DNA of 64,000 nucleotides. Source: Anaeramoeba flamelloides. Taxonomy: Eukaryota > Metamonada > Anaeramoebidae. Positions 46,254 to 56,938 of this stretch are shown here, one piece after another. Where the stretch lies: positions 2,988,001 to 3,052,000 of the forward strand of contig JANTQA010000042.1 of NCBI GenBank assembly GCA_027625915.1, in the 5' to 3' direction. The notes under the pieces were generated by a model. The model had not been told where the DNA came from. It ran no database searches and saw nothing but the letters and a program-made list of their open reading frames with translations. Numbering within the stretch: the stretch's first letter is position 1; every line of letters begins with the position of its first letter. The position numbers and the translations under genes were made by a program.

Positions 46254-47537
46254 TTAAGAATTCATTAAAAGATAAAAAATCAAAAAGAGATTTGTTTTTA
46301 CCTTTGATTTTTTAGTGTTCTCGCTTTTTTTTAAAGAGATCTTCTTGTAGCCAATATCTGAAAAAGTATTATCTTTTGTATTAAATATTTTTTTCTCGCT
46401 TTCTATCCATTCATCTTTTGTTACCCAAGCGTTTTTTTGAGACTTTTCCTTATAAGAGGCCAAGGCCCATTTGGAACCGCCAACCCACGTATCAAATTCA
46501 GGGTGTTCTGTTTGGTTTAATTGTAATTCGATTGGATTATTCTTGCTGCCAAATTTTTCCTTAAATGAATCATACTCAAACAAGATTCGATCACGTAGTG
46601 ATTCAATTTTGGAAGAGCCTCCAGTTAATAAGAAATTATTACACATTTTTTCCACTTCACTATTTGGGCACATGGTAATTGCACGAAAGAGAAGATCGTG
46701 GATCCCTATTTTCTCATAGCCAATTAGCCTGGGATCAAATAAGATTTCTGTACAAACAAATAGTTCAGAATTTAATTTCATTTTAGAGTAATCTGGAAGG
46801 ACGTATTCTTTGACTAATTCGTCAGTTTTCTTTGATTGTTCCAATTCGTTTTCAAAATCTAGAGAAACAAAGGAACATTTTTCCTTTAGTTCTCGAATGG
46901 TTTCACGATCTGAGGTGCTCAAGAAATTGTCTCCCATCAAGTTTATTGATTGGAGTAAGTAATTTGTGATGTTTCTTCCTCCTATTGGCAGACTTGCAGC
47001 ACTCCCCACTTGGATTTGCCCGTTGACTATTGGCGTAATTTGAGACAGCGTTTCTCCTATTTCCAGGCAAATCCCAGTGAGCTCATTATAGTTTGGGGTT
47101 TTGGACTGCCCATAAAGCGCTAGTGCGCCACTTGGCTGGAAAGAGATGCTTGGCACATTGTAAGCCTCAAACAACAATTCCGCAAACGAATTCCTATTGC
47201 TATACGTGTTTTCAATTGGCTCGCAGACCAAGACAGGGTGTTCCTCACCCTTGATATTTAACTCTTCGTTCAAGGTTAAAGACAAAACTCGATCCATGTC
47301 TTCCCAATCCTTAACAACCCCTTTGGAATGCGTGTAATTTATGATCGAAATCCCTTGATGAAGAAACGCAGACTCACCAACATAAAAAGATCCTTTGTCA
47401 AGCCCTATTAACGTTTCAAAATCTTCTGTTAAGCCAACAACAGATGGTAAATACGCTTTAGGTGTGCTCTCCCCCGCAAACCCTGCTTTTATTGTAAACG
47501 AACCAGGATCCAAGACAACAGGTACTTTTGTAGACAT
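46254..47537 (-). CDS. second actin-family protein, probable pseudo-actin
   Basis: An ATG at 47537 opens MSTKVPVVLDPGSFTIKAGF, a clear phosphate-1 loop. Further landmarks: YVGESAFLHQGISIINYTHS, VVKDWEDMDRVLSLTLNEEL, VLVCEPIENTYSNRNSFAEL, NLMGDNF, KEKCSFVSLDFENEL, LLTGGSSKIESLRDRILFEY and WVGGSKWALASYKEK. Two nucleotide-site positions have changed: the catalytic Gln of actin (QAVLSLY) reads SGALALY, and the second Asp (DSGDG) reads EIGET. It is therefore probably a non-polymerising, weakly or non-hydrolysing relative. The last 15 residues look like intron read-through: AAATCAAAG/GTAAAA at about 46301 is a good donor, so a further exon may follow. It is a neighbour of the other actin-like gene on the same strand, but the two are very different, so not a recent duplicate. 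Confidence 0.85.
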   Translation of the reverse strand: MSTKVPVVLDPGSFTIKAGFAGESTPKAYLPSVVGLTEDFETLIGLDKGSFYVGESAFLHQGISIINYTHSKGVVKDWEDMDRVLSLTLNEELNIKGEEHPVLVCEPIENTYSNRNSFAELLFEAYNVPSISFQPSGALALYGQSKTPNYNELTGICLEIGETLSQITPIVNGQIQVGSAASLPIGGRNITNYLLQSINLMGDNFLSTSDRETIRELKEKCSFVSLDFENELEQSKKTDELVKEYVLPDYSKMKLNSELFVCTEILFDPRLIGYEKIGIHDLLFRAITMCPNSEVEKMCNNFLLTGGSSKIESLRDRILFEYDSFKEKFGSKNNPIELQLNQTEHPEFDTWVGGSKWALASYKEKSQKNAWVTKDEWIESEKKIFNTKDNTFSDIGYKKISLKKSENTKKSKVKTNLFLIFYLLMNS

Positions 47538-49639
47538 GATAAATTTGGAAAAAAAATTAAAAAGAGAAAAACTAACAATTTCTAAAATGGAGAAAAAATA
47601 AATGGTTTTATTTCCCTAATGTTTGATTCCCAATCACCTTTAAACAGATCTTCGGTATTACTGTTTTATAGGTTTTGTCGATTTTTATTTGTTGTTTTCA
47701 AGTTTGTTGAAGTTTAAAAGATGATTGATAACTTTTTTTTCTCAGCTATAAATTATGAATATCTTTTTGTTCGTTTGATCAGGTTTCATTTTCTCATGAA
47801 AAATGATAAATATCAGAATAATATATTTAGGTTGTGATTATACAATTGTTTTTTTTGTTTGCCACAAATTCAATATCTTTTCACATAATGAAAATAGTTT
47901 GAATTTATAAGAAAATTTTGAATATTTGTCAAATTCATTTCTTTATAAATTCATATTTGATATTTAAGGGAGTAGCCACCATAAAGTTAACATTTTCAAT
48001 TTTCAAAGAAGATTTGAAAAACAACATTTTTCCTTTGGTTATGTCTAGTTGCTTTTATTATTCAAAGTACTTGTTGAAAAACGTTTTTATTGATTTGAAT
48101 TTCACTAGTAAAATTAAACGCAACAATAGAATACCAAGTTAATTTGTTTTATCTACTTTGGGGTATGCTAAATGGTTCCCCTGTTGTTTTAATCTCAATA
48201 TTCTATTTTATTTTATTTTCTATTGTAAAAAAAAACTTGATAAATTGATTTTCAACAAAGAACTTTAAATACTCAAAATCAATCAAAACCCTAACTTAAT
48301 AAACAAGTTATTATTTTTTTTGAAACCTAAGTATAAAAATGATAAAAAGTGATAAAAAATGATAAAAAATAACCTTCTTCTAGTCAAATTTTTATTGTTT
48401 ATTTCTAGAAAAAAGATTTGCCTTTAATAATACTCCACTGATTAGGAATATTATTGAATTTTTCACTTTTTTTTGTTTTATTTTGAGAAATAAATAGCTC
48501 AGTTCTTGGAAATGGTGTCTTAATATTAAAAACAGAAGAGACAGGGGGATAGAAGACATGTGAATTAACTCGAGATCTTAATCAACCAGTTAGGTTTTTC
48601 TTCAAAAAAATACATTTTAAAATGATGTTTTATGACTAGTGTAAGCTATTTTCAGAGTTTAAAAGGGATGCAGAAAATATCTTTTTAAAGAGGTTGAAAT
48701 TTAGAAACAATTACTTTTTGAGTTGAGGGTCTCTTATTTTTAAAACATTTTTAAATAAAAAAAAATTTTTTCGAGCTTTAAATATCTAAAAAGAATGAAA
48801 AACTACAAATAATTTTTTTTTTTTTTTGTTTTTATTTTTTTCCTTAAAGTTCAGATCTATTTCAACAAATAATAAATACAGTTAAAATTAGAATTTTATC
48901 AAGGTATAATTATTTCATTAATAACTAGATTGTTCCTACATTGTGAAGTGTATATTTTGTGGCCATGGATGAATGAATGAATTATTTGGTTTCCAAAAAA
49001 ACATCTTGTTGAATTGGGAGAGACTGGTCTTTGTATAATAAAAGGGTAAAAAGTTTCAATCGTTTTTACTTTTTTTCCCAAACAAATAGAGTTTTCAAAG
49101 ATATAGATTATAATTTGTGAGAACTATTTATTTGTTGGTCTCTTCTTTATGGCATACATATACTGGTATTTTAATTTTAAATGGTATAAAATTTTCACTT
49201 CCTTTTTCATATTTTTCTTCTTGAACTTATAGCCCTAAATTCTAAAAGAAAAAATGATATTTATATCGAGTTTATTTAATTGATCTTTTTTTGTCGCTTG
49301 TATCATTGGCTGTTTTATTAGTTGGATTAAGAATCCTAATGGAAAGGAGATTTCCATAATCAGAAAAAAACAAAAAAAAAAAAAAAATGAAAAATAAAAA
49401 TGTATAAATTGGCCTTTCATATTTATATTATAGTATCGAATATTTTGGTGGTATATTTCGAGTTCATAGATTAAATGATATTTTTTGTAAAATTGATTGT
49501 TCTTAATATGATAGTTTGAAAAAGTATTTCTTTACTGTGAAAAAAAAAAAATATAAGAAATAAAATATCAATTCCTCGTTAAAAAAAAACTATTTTGAGA
49601 TCAGAAACAACCTTTGTTTCATTACTTTTTCAAAAAATT
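47538..49639. other. intergenic AT-rich DNA
   Basis: No supported gene. A short TGATAAAAA tandem (48339-48370) and scattered poly-A/T runs are the only structure seen. Confidence 0.4.
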
Positions 49640-50824
49640 TTAAAATTGAAAGTTGGTCACATCCTTGTCAGTCTGATATACCTCAATTAAATTATCCAAA
49701 ACTTCAGCGCTATAAGATTGTTTCTCATTCTTTGGATTGTGATTTTGAGAAATTTTCATAGGATGTTGTTTACCTGCTTTAATATTGTCATTGAAAAGTA
49801 CTTTGGTCCCTTTTGTTTTATAATTTAAGAAATGTTTTAAGATCTGAGTGTTTGATAGACTTAATAATTTATCAAGAGAGTTCTGGTTGAATTTATCTTT
49901 TAACTGATATTTACAGATCAAAATTTCCTTTCTAATCTTTTTCTGATTTCTTTTCAGAGTTTGAATCTTTGTATTATTTGTTTGAAACGAAAGTAGCCTT
50001 TTTTTTAAATTCAAAAAGTGATTCTCTATTTTTATCAATATTCTCAATTTAGCAACAAGAGAATCACAATCGATTTTTTGGGAAATTCGATTTTCTTCTT
50101 TAAATAAAAATAGTTCTTGTTGAAAAGGTTTGTTTTGAGGATTAACTATAGTCAGCTGATCGTTTTTTAATGTTGTTATCAGATTTTGTCTTGTGTTTGC
50201 ATTATGAATCTTTGGAATTACAACAGAATCTGTATTGTTGATCCTTGTGTCCTTCTTGCCCTTCGTCTTGGTAGTCAGGTATTCTTTATTGTAGGTAAAT
50301 TTGTATAACTGCTTTAATTGCTTTAGTTGGAGTTTTAAATCTCTTTTTTGTTTTTGAAGGAAATCCATTGAATTCACTAATAAGTCTTGTTTTATTTTTT
50401 GGTTCACAATTTTTTGTTCCAATTTTTGGACTATTTTATTTTCTTGGATATTACCACAAACGTTGAATTCAATTTGATGTGGTTCTGATTTTTGCAATTT
50501 AAAACTTTTAGAAGAATTAGTTTTTTTTGGATATTTTACCTTTTTTTGAGCATTCAGCTTTAAATGGGATAGCAGACTACATTGATTCATTTTGTCTACC
50601 TTTTTCTTTTTCGAGATATCTCTTTGTTTCTTTTTATTTTTTTTTGTTATTTTTGGACCATTTGACAAATTTGTTCTAAGTTTTTTACCAACCTGATCTC
50701 CCATCCTTGTTTGGTTATAATCAAACACTGCTTGTTGATCATATTTTCTTTTTCTTTTTCTTTCACTTAACAAATTCTTCTCCATACCAAAATTAGTACT
50801 TAATTGTACGTTCCTATTTTCCAT
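49640..50824 (-). CDS. Lys-rich coiled-coil protein, 394 aa (hypothetical)
   Basis: A single frame opens MENRNVQLSTNFGMEKNLLS and ends at TAA. The first 110 residues contain several basic clusters (ERKRKRKYDQQ, KKNKKKQRDISKKKK) typical of nuclear or nucleolar import. Residues about 125-175 and 255-310 form helical heptad-like stretches (QENKIVQKLEQKIVNQKIKQ, KRDLKLQLKQLKQLYKF, LVAKLRILIKIENHFLNL). No enzyme motif, zinc finger or membrane segment is present. An in-frame Met at residue 14 is an alternative start. Composition is clearly coding. The function is unknown; a nuclear structural or RNA-associated role is only suggested by charge. Confidence 0.7.
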   Translation of the reverse strand: MENRNVQLSTNFGMEKNLLSERKRKRKYDQQAVFDYNQTRMGDQVGKKLRTNLSNGPKITKKNKKKQRDISKKKKVDKMNQCSLLSHLKLNAQKKVKYPKKTNSSKSFKLQKSEPHQIEFNVCGNIQENKIVQKLEQKIVNQKIKQDLLVNSMDFLQKQKRDLKLQLKQLKQLYKFTYNKEYLTTKTKGKKDTRINNTDSVVIPKIHNANTRQNLITTLKNDQLTIVNPQNKPFQQELFLFKEENRISQKIDCDSLVAKLRILIKIENHFLNLKKRLLSFQTNNTKIQTLKRNQKKIRKEILICKYQLKDKFNQNSLDKLLSLSNTQILKHFLNYKTKGTKVLFNDNIKAGKQHPMKISQNHNPKNEKQSYSAEVLDNLIEVYQTDKDVTNFQF

Positions 50825-53756
50825 CTTTTCTTGGATTTTTTTGTCACAATTCGATTACTTTTGATTTTTGATCAGTATTTTGAAGAATAATTTTTTTTCT
50901 CCCAAATATTTTAATTTGAAGAATGATCTTTATTATCTCTTGAAAGTGTGTCTTTATTATAACTGGTTGAGTTTATTTTGTTTTGAGTACTTGGATTTGA
51001 ATTAATTTTAAAAAAAAATGATATTTCCAGTATGAAAATTATTTTTTATTAGATACGTAGGAAAAAGTTAATTTTAAAAATTTGTATTAAAGTTTTTTAA
51101 TTTAACACGTGTTAAAAATCGCTTTAGTCGAGATATTGTTAATCACTGGTAATGGTCGGGTCTTTAAAAGGGGATTGAATTTGTTGATTGATATTATTAT
51201 TTTTGAAATTCTAATTTTTTTTTCTATGAAAAATTTTGATAAACTTTAGTAGAGATTCTATTCAAATTTGAAATTGTTCTTTAGTTATTTTGGTACACTT
51301 ATATGGTTTTTGTTTTAAAAAATTTTTTTCTGTAGACAAAGTGAGGAAATCATAATAAAGTTATTTCTAACATGTTGAGTCAAAAAAAATAGACTTTTGG
51401 GTTGGTAATAATTTTTTCTGTATTTTAAAAAAAATCGAATTTTGTTTTATTACTCAAATTTCAAATTATTCACATTTCAATAATAAAAGAATATATTTTG
51501 AAAATTGTTTAAAGAGATTAAAGTACCTAATGAATTGTCTAGAAATGAAATGTATGTCAATTTATTTTTTTTTTTTGTATTTTGAATGTTTTGTTCTATT
51601 TTACTCGATAAAATATATTATCAAAATTATTGATCAATAAATTATTGGATTGTTTATAGTTTATATTTTTTACTATTTTCAAATTTTCATTTGTAAATTT
51701 TTTTAGTTTCTCCCCTTTTCTGCGTGTTTTTGATGTGCTTTTTGAGGAGGGGGGGGGTGGTAGAAGAGATAAAAAGAAGAAGAAAAAAAATTTTTTCAAA
51801 TTTTTGTTATTGATCTTTATTTTGCAAAATTTGTTTAGGTTTTTTTGTAAAAAGGTGGAGCTTAATAAAGTATGAAATGAAATGAATCCAAATGAAACAT
51901 AAATGTGGTGAATTGCTGCTATCTGATGTTGGTTAAAGCTTAGTGGATTATTTCTGTCTGTAATAGGACTAATTAGAAATTATATAATATAGATTTTGTT
52001 AAAAAAAATGTCTTAGGAAATTATCAAAAAAATAAAAACAAAAAAATAAAAACAATCTAAAATCAATCCAAAATAAATATTTATTCTAAAAACCATTATA
52101 ATGGTTGTAAATCTGTGAAAACTTTTTTCAAACGTTTTGAAATTTTATATATTTTTTTAAAAAATAGTAAAAAATCATTTAGAATTATCACTTTTCTCAA
52201 GTTTTCTTATATTAATAAAGTGGGGGGGGGGCAATCTTTATGTGTGGTGTAGAGTTTTTTGTCTGAATAGAACACCTTTTAAATCATTTTTTTCACTTTA
52301 TTAAAAACATAAAACTTTAAAAAAGTTTTTCATTCTCGCAAAATTAGAAAAAAATAAAGTTTTCATTTTTTTTTTTTAACGATAATTTTTTTTTTTTTTT
52401 TATTACTCTGAAGTAATACTCGGGATATAAAGCAATTTAAGTGAAGGATTTTCAATTTTTTTTTTAAATACTCTTTAATATTTCTTTAACTCTCTTTTTC
52501 TCTTTGTATTTGTTTAAAGCCTGAAATTTTTTCTTTACTTTTTTTTGTTTTCTATTTTTTTTTTGATTCAATTTTTTTTTCCATTTTTCATATTTTTATC
52601 TTTTTTTTTATATTTATAAAAAAGACATTTTGAAAAAAAAAATGTGTAAAAACTTTAAATTAACTTTAAGAAAATTGAGACGTTATAATCTTGTATAAAT
52701 TGTAACAAAATCATTTTCTCGTCAAAAAAGGTAAGTTTTGGTGTGTGAATTACAGGTGTTTAAAGGGTAATAAGGATTTATATTGAAAATTATTTTTAAA
52801 TTTCAAAATTACAATTATTTTTTCACATCATACTCATTAAACTTTTTTTTTTTTTTATTTGTTAACACAATTCTTTTGTAAATTATATATATATATATAT
52901 ATTTATATTACAAGGTCAATAGTTATTGTGTAAAAAACTTGTTATATAAATGTTATTTAAAGCGTGGAAACGTTTGTAGAGAAATATTTTTTATTTCTAT
53001 TCAAATTTTATTTGATCTTCAATTGGATATCAAAAAAACACTTTGTTATTTTTCAAAAAAGAGGCACATAAGAATTTGAGTTTTTCAATTTTAAAGAAAA
53101 TAGATTGATTAATCAGTTTTATCCCATCATGGTATACCAACTCTCGTTTGGTGTGTATTATTCTGCTTAATTCTTTATTTGTTCTTCAAATGTAGATGAG
53201 AAAAAATAATTTTTATTTGATAAAAATGTTGGGAACCTTTGGCTAAAACAATGTATTGAATAAATAACTTTAAATATTATTTAGTGTTTGATATAAAGTA
53301 GTTGTAATTTGATTCACTAGTTTAAATATGACGTTTGTAAACAATAGATTTTTTACCATTTTTGGGATAAATAAAGAGTTACATATATTTATCGAAATTT
53401 TGGAATGATTAAATATAATATCTGATTATTTTAATCGACTAATAATAATTTTAATCAAAAAATTGTTTGGTGAATAACAATCTTTTAATTTTAAAACCAA
53501 AGCATTTTTTAAACAAAGTATTGGTGTTCACCATAAGATTTTATATTGAAAACCCCTTTCAAGCCTATAAATCAAAACAAGTGGTTGGTTTACTATTACC
53601 AAAATTTGGATAAATATATGGAACTCTTTAATTATCCCAAAAATTGTCAAAACTCTATTTTTTACAGCACCCCATATTACCACTTGTGTTGAATCCTCTT
53701 ATATAAAAAATTATTGGTTAAGGATGAATACTAAAAATTGTCATTAAAAAGTATTA
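50825..53756. other. intergenic DNA with G-runs and dispersed repeats
   Basis: No supported gene. Pure G runs stand out at about 51749 (GGAGGGGGGGGGTGG) and 52222. 52555-52690 duplicates 43205-43350. A (TA)n tract lies at about 52885-52903. Confidence 0.45.
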
Positions 53757-54189
53757 CTGTTGTGGAAAAAAAGTGAAACTGGAAAAAAAGTGAAACAAGG
53801 TTTTTAATTGGGAACATTACTGAAAATGAAAAGTGAAATCAATAAAAAGAAGAATCCAATTAACTTCAAATAATAACTAATTATATTATTTTCAATCAAC
53901 CCAGTAAATACAATTTAAAGCTACTTGATTTATCGAAATTATTGGTGTGGTTTTGGAGATCTCAAAAATAGTCAATTTTTTGTAATAATTTTTAATAATT
54001 GATCAATCAAAGAAAAACCCAAACTAAAAGATAGTATTTAAAAAACTGTTATTGTGGCTAATACTTCATTTTGTCTTTATTTATTTATTTATTCTTTTTT
54101 TCATTGATCTTAGTTTTCATTTTCAGTAATGTTCCCCATTAAAAACCGTGTTTCACTTTTTTTCAAGTTTCACTTTTTTTCCACAACAG
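53757..54189. mobile_element. 432-bp TTA-target MITE, copy B2
   Basis: It begins CTGTTGTGGAAAAAAAGTG and ends with the complement, CCACAACAG, flanked by direct TTA (53754-53756 and 54190-54192). At 433 bp it is one base longer than B1 and aligns to it in reverse orientation throughout (GGTTTTGGAGATCTC, TTGATCAATCAAAGAAAA, AAAAGATAGTATTTAA). It is non-coding. Confidence 0.88.
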
Positions 54190-54239
54190 TTACTTTATTT
54201 TTGTTGGATTTACCAAAATCTAAAATTTTAAACCAAAAT

Positions 54240-55025
54240 AAAAGTATTCAAGAATTTAAGGGATTAAAGTCACCATAGATTTCTCTATAATCAAAGTATG
54301 TTGTAATTGGATGTAAATGATATTAGTGCGCCATGGCTCAAATAGTTCTATAAAATCTATTATAAATCTTATTGCACAACAAATTATTGCATTTTTTACT
54401 AATGATCACAATTAAAAAAGTTTCATTTTGAAAAAATTGTTTTTAATTCCTTTTCAAAATCTAAATATAGAAACCTAAAATAATAGTATTCTGGTATTTA
54501 ATAATTTAGATCTAGAACTTCCAAAAGTAACTATTTTTATAATTTTTAAATTTCAAATATTAACTCAATAATCATCAACATGAAAGCACAAAGACTGATT
54601 ATTTTTGTTTGTTTTTGAAAAATCTACTTGTAGTATCAATATATTTGCATGATTTGAGAAATAATTTGTCAAAAAACTTTATTCGTTAATTATTTAATTT
54701 TTTAAAAAAAAACGATTTTTTTAGCCAACTAATCTACATTTCGCCACAAATTTAAGAAAGATATTTTGTGACTTTCTTGTCTGAATATTGATAATTCAAC
54801 CCTTAAATTTATGGCGAAATGCAGATTTTATTCTGAAATTGCTTGGTTTTTTTACTAATACGAAGATCATTTTTAATTGATGAGATAAATAAATATATTA
54901 CTACTTGACTAAATTGATTTTTTAGAGACATTTGAACCATGTAGCACTAATGCAGTTATGTACAATAACAACATTCTTTGATCCAGACTTCTCATTGGTA
55001 GACGATAATCCCTTAAGAATTCGAA
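54240..55025 (-). repeat. 0.8-kb dispersed repeat with tRNA-like head, copy C2
   Basis: This is the reverse-complement counterpart of C1. Its head on the minus strand reads TTAAGGGATTATCGTCTACC then AATGAGAAGTCTGGATCAAA. The body matches C1 with small indels. The short frame at 54932-55126 falls partly in the head and is not taken as a gene. Confidence 0.6.
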
Positions 55026-55189
55026 ATTTAGAACCAATAAAAAATAAATATTTTCTCAATTCTTTTTTTCAAAATTTACTAAATAAGTGTGGTTTATCTC
55101 CTTTTTATTTTTCAATATTTTCCTGATTATAAACCCAAAAATTTAAATATTGATGTATTGTTTCGAATGCTAAAGGCCAAGGAATAATA

Positions 55190-55390
55190 CATATTTTCAC
55201 AGAGTCGAAGACGAGTGAAAATATGGCTAATATTTATAATTTTTTATTTTGTGAAAGGGAAAATATTGAAAAATATGAGGATATAACTTACTTATCAACC
55301 ATAGAATGTAATTTTAAAGACACTTTACTCAATTTATTAATTTTTTAAAAAAAAATGAGGTAAAAAGGACAATACGGCTAATATTGTCCT
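55190..55390. repeat. two small hairpins sharing GGCTAATATT
   Basis: The first pairs CATATTTTCAC (55190-55200) with GTGAAAATATG (55215-55225). The second pairs GGACAATA (55367-55374) with TATTGTCC (55382-55389). Both contain or adjoin GGCTAATATT. They may be the ends of one small element, but I cannot define its borders. Confidence 0.5.
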
Positions 55391-55929
55391 CTATGGAGTT
55401 AAAGGGGCAGATATAAACCAATAATTTTAAGATTTGAATTTTTTCAAATTTTTCATTGATTTTCCGGTTGATAATTACTGTTATTTAAATTATATTTGGG
55501 AAAGAATATTCACACCCTTTTCAGTATTTTTCTTTATCAAAAATGGAGTTCCCAAAGAAGTAGGTTGTAATTTGTGGCTTTGTTTGAAAAAGGAAATAGA
55601 AAAAAAACGTAAATTTTTCCTATTTAAAAGTCATATAACAGTATCTACATAAAAACACAAAGATCAATTAGTTTCCTTACTATTTACAAATTGTCTTTTC
55701 CATAAAATTTTAAATACTGATAAATTCAAATATTTTAATAAAATTTTTAGTTCAATTTCCTATTTTTCCAATTTCTTATCTCAACTTTTAAAACAACTCA
55801 AGAGAAAGAACTTTTTGAATCACAACCAATTTTAAAAATTATTTAACATTTAAAAGAATAAAATTCTTTTACACAAATCAAAGCTTGTGTAAAAAAATTC
55901 GAAAAATGGAAAATGAAATGAAAATTTAT

Positions 55930-56330
55930 AAAATATTTATTTTAATTTATTAGTCTGTGAAAACAACTAATAAAATTTAATCTCAAAATTAATTATTTAT
56001 TGTTTTTTTATAAAAATTCGATTTTTTTAACAACTAATGTAAATTACAAGACAATTGACAAATGATATTTTCAATCTAGAAGCCTTCTGAGATATTGATA
56101 ATACAACCTTTTAATTTATCAAAATATGTAGTTTTATTTTACTTTGAATTTTTTACTAACTACAATTGATTGTTTTTGATTGATAAAGATCATCTTTTAG
56201 TAATATTTTACTAATCAAACTTTTTGGAGACTTTGGGCTCTACTCAACTCATTTTATGAACACCCAATAACAACATTCTTGAATTTTAGGGTTTCTACTT
56301 GGAGCAGATTTTAATTTCTAAAAATCATTT
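55930..56330 (-). repeat. dispersed repeat with tRNA-like head, partial copy C3
   Basis: On the minus strand it reads ATCTGCTCCAAGTAGAAACC then CTAAAATTCAAG at the head, followed by the body elements GTCTCCAAAAAG, ATCAATCAAAAACAATC and TTGTATTATCAATATCTCAG. It lacks the last 350 bp or so of the full repeat. Confidence 0.5.
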
Positions 56331-56502
56331 ATATGATACTAATTAAGAACTTAAAACAAAACAACAGATTACAAAGAATTTAAAATTCTACAAAGTCTGT
56401 TATATTATTCACCCTTCATTCAGAAACTATTGACAAATACAAATCTTAATCAATTAAGTGTTTCATTTTTTTACATTTTGTCTTAATAATTATTTGCTTC
56501 AA

Positions 56503-56938
56503 ATGCCACCAAAAACCCAAAAAAGAAAAAAAAAAATTAATAAGAACTTTGTATGATTGTTTCTTACCTTTCACTTTTTCTTTTCTTTTCTTTTCGTTCT
56601 TACTTAAATATTCTCTGTTTCCAACTTTTCTTTTTTATTGTTTAAAAAAACAAAAAAAAAAAAAAAAAAAAAAAAAACAAAAATTTAATTCTCAAAACTA
56701 ATTGCAAACAAAAAAGAGAAAAAGAACAAAAAGGATCTTTGTAAGAAATTTGATCCGTGAAGTTGCAGGATTTTCACCATATGAAAAAAGAGCAATTGAA
56801 ATGCTTAAACTTGGTTACGAAAAACGAGCACTCAGATTCTGTAAACGAAGACTTGGAACACAAAAAAGAGCAAGAAAGAAAAGAGACGAACTTGCAAAGA
56901 TCGTTCAACAAATGAAAACTCAATCCCTCGAAAAATAA
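56503..56938 (+). CDS. RPL36: 60S ribosomal protein eL36 (two exons)
   Basis: Exon 2 (56717-56938) encodes the conserved body of eL36: IFVRNLIREVAGFSPYEKRA, KLGYEKRALRFCKRRLGTQK and RARKKRDELAKIV. It is a basic protein of the large ribosomal subunit. The frame has no ATG in this exon. Upstream, ATG at 56503 gives MPPKTQKRKKKINKNF and a GTATGA donor at 56551 in the matching phase, for 89 residues in all. Typical eL36 proteins are about 100 residues and carry a GLNKGH-type segment near the start, which is absent here. Either the family is shortened in this organism or the first exon is mis-chosen. The intron of about 166 bp holds a long A run (56649-56677). Confidence 0.85.

Noticed and set aside
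47918-48142. Plus-strand frame of 74 residues
   Set aside because: Hydrophobic AT-type composition, no recognisable motif and no good start context.
54932-55126. Plus-strand frame containing DPDFSLVDDNPLRIR
   Set aside because: Its first half is the tRNA-like head of repeat C2 and has no counterpart as protein in the other copies.
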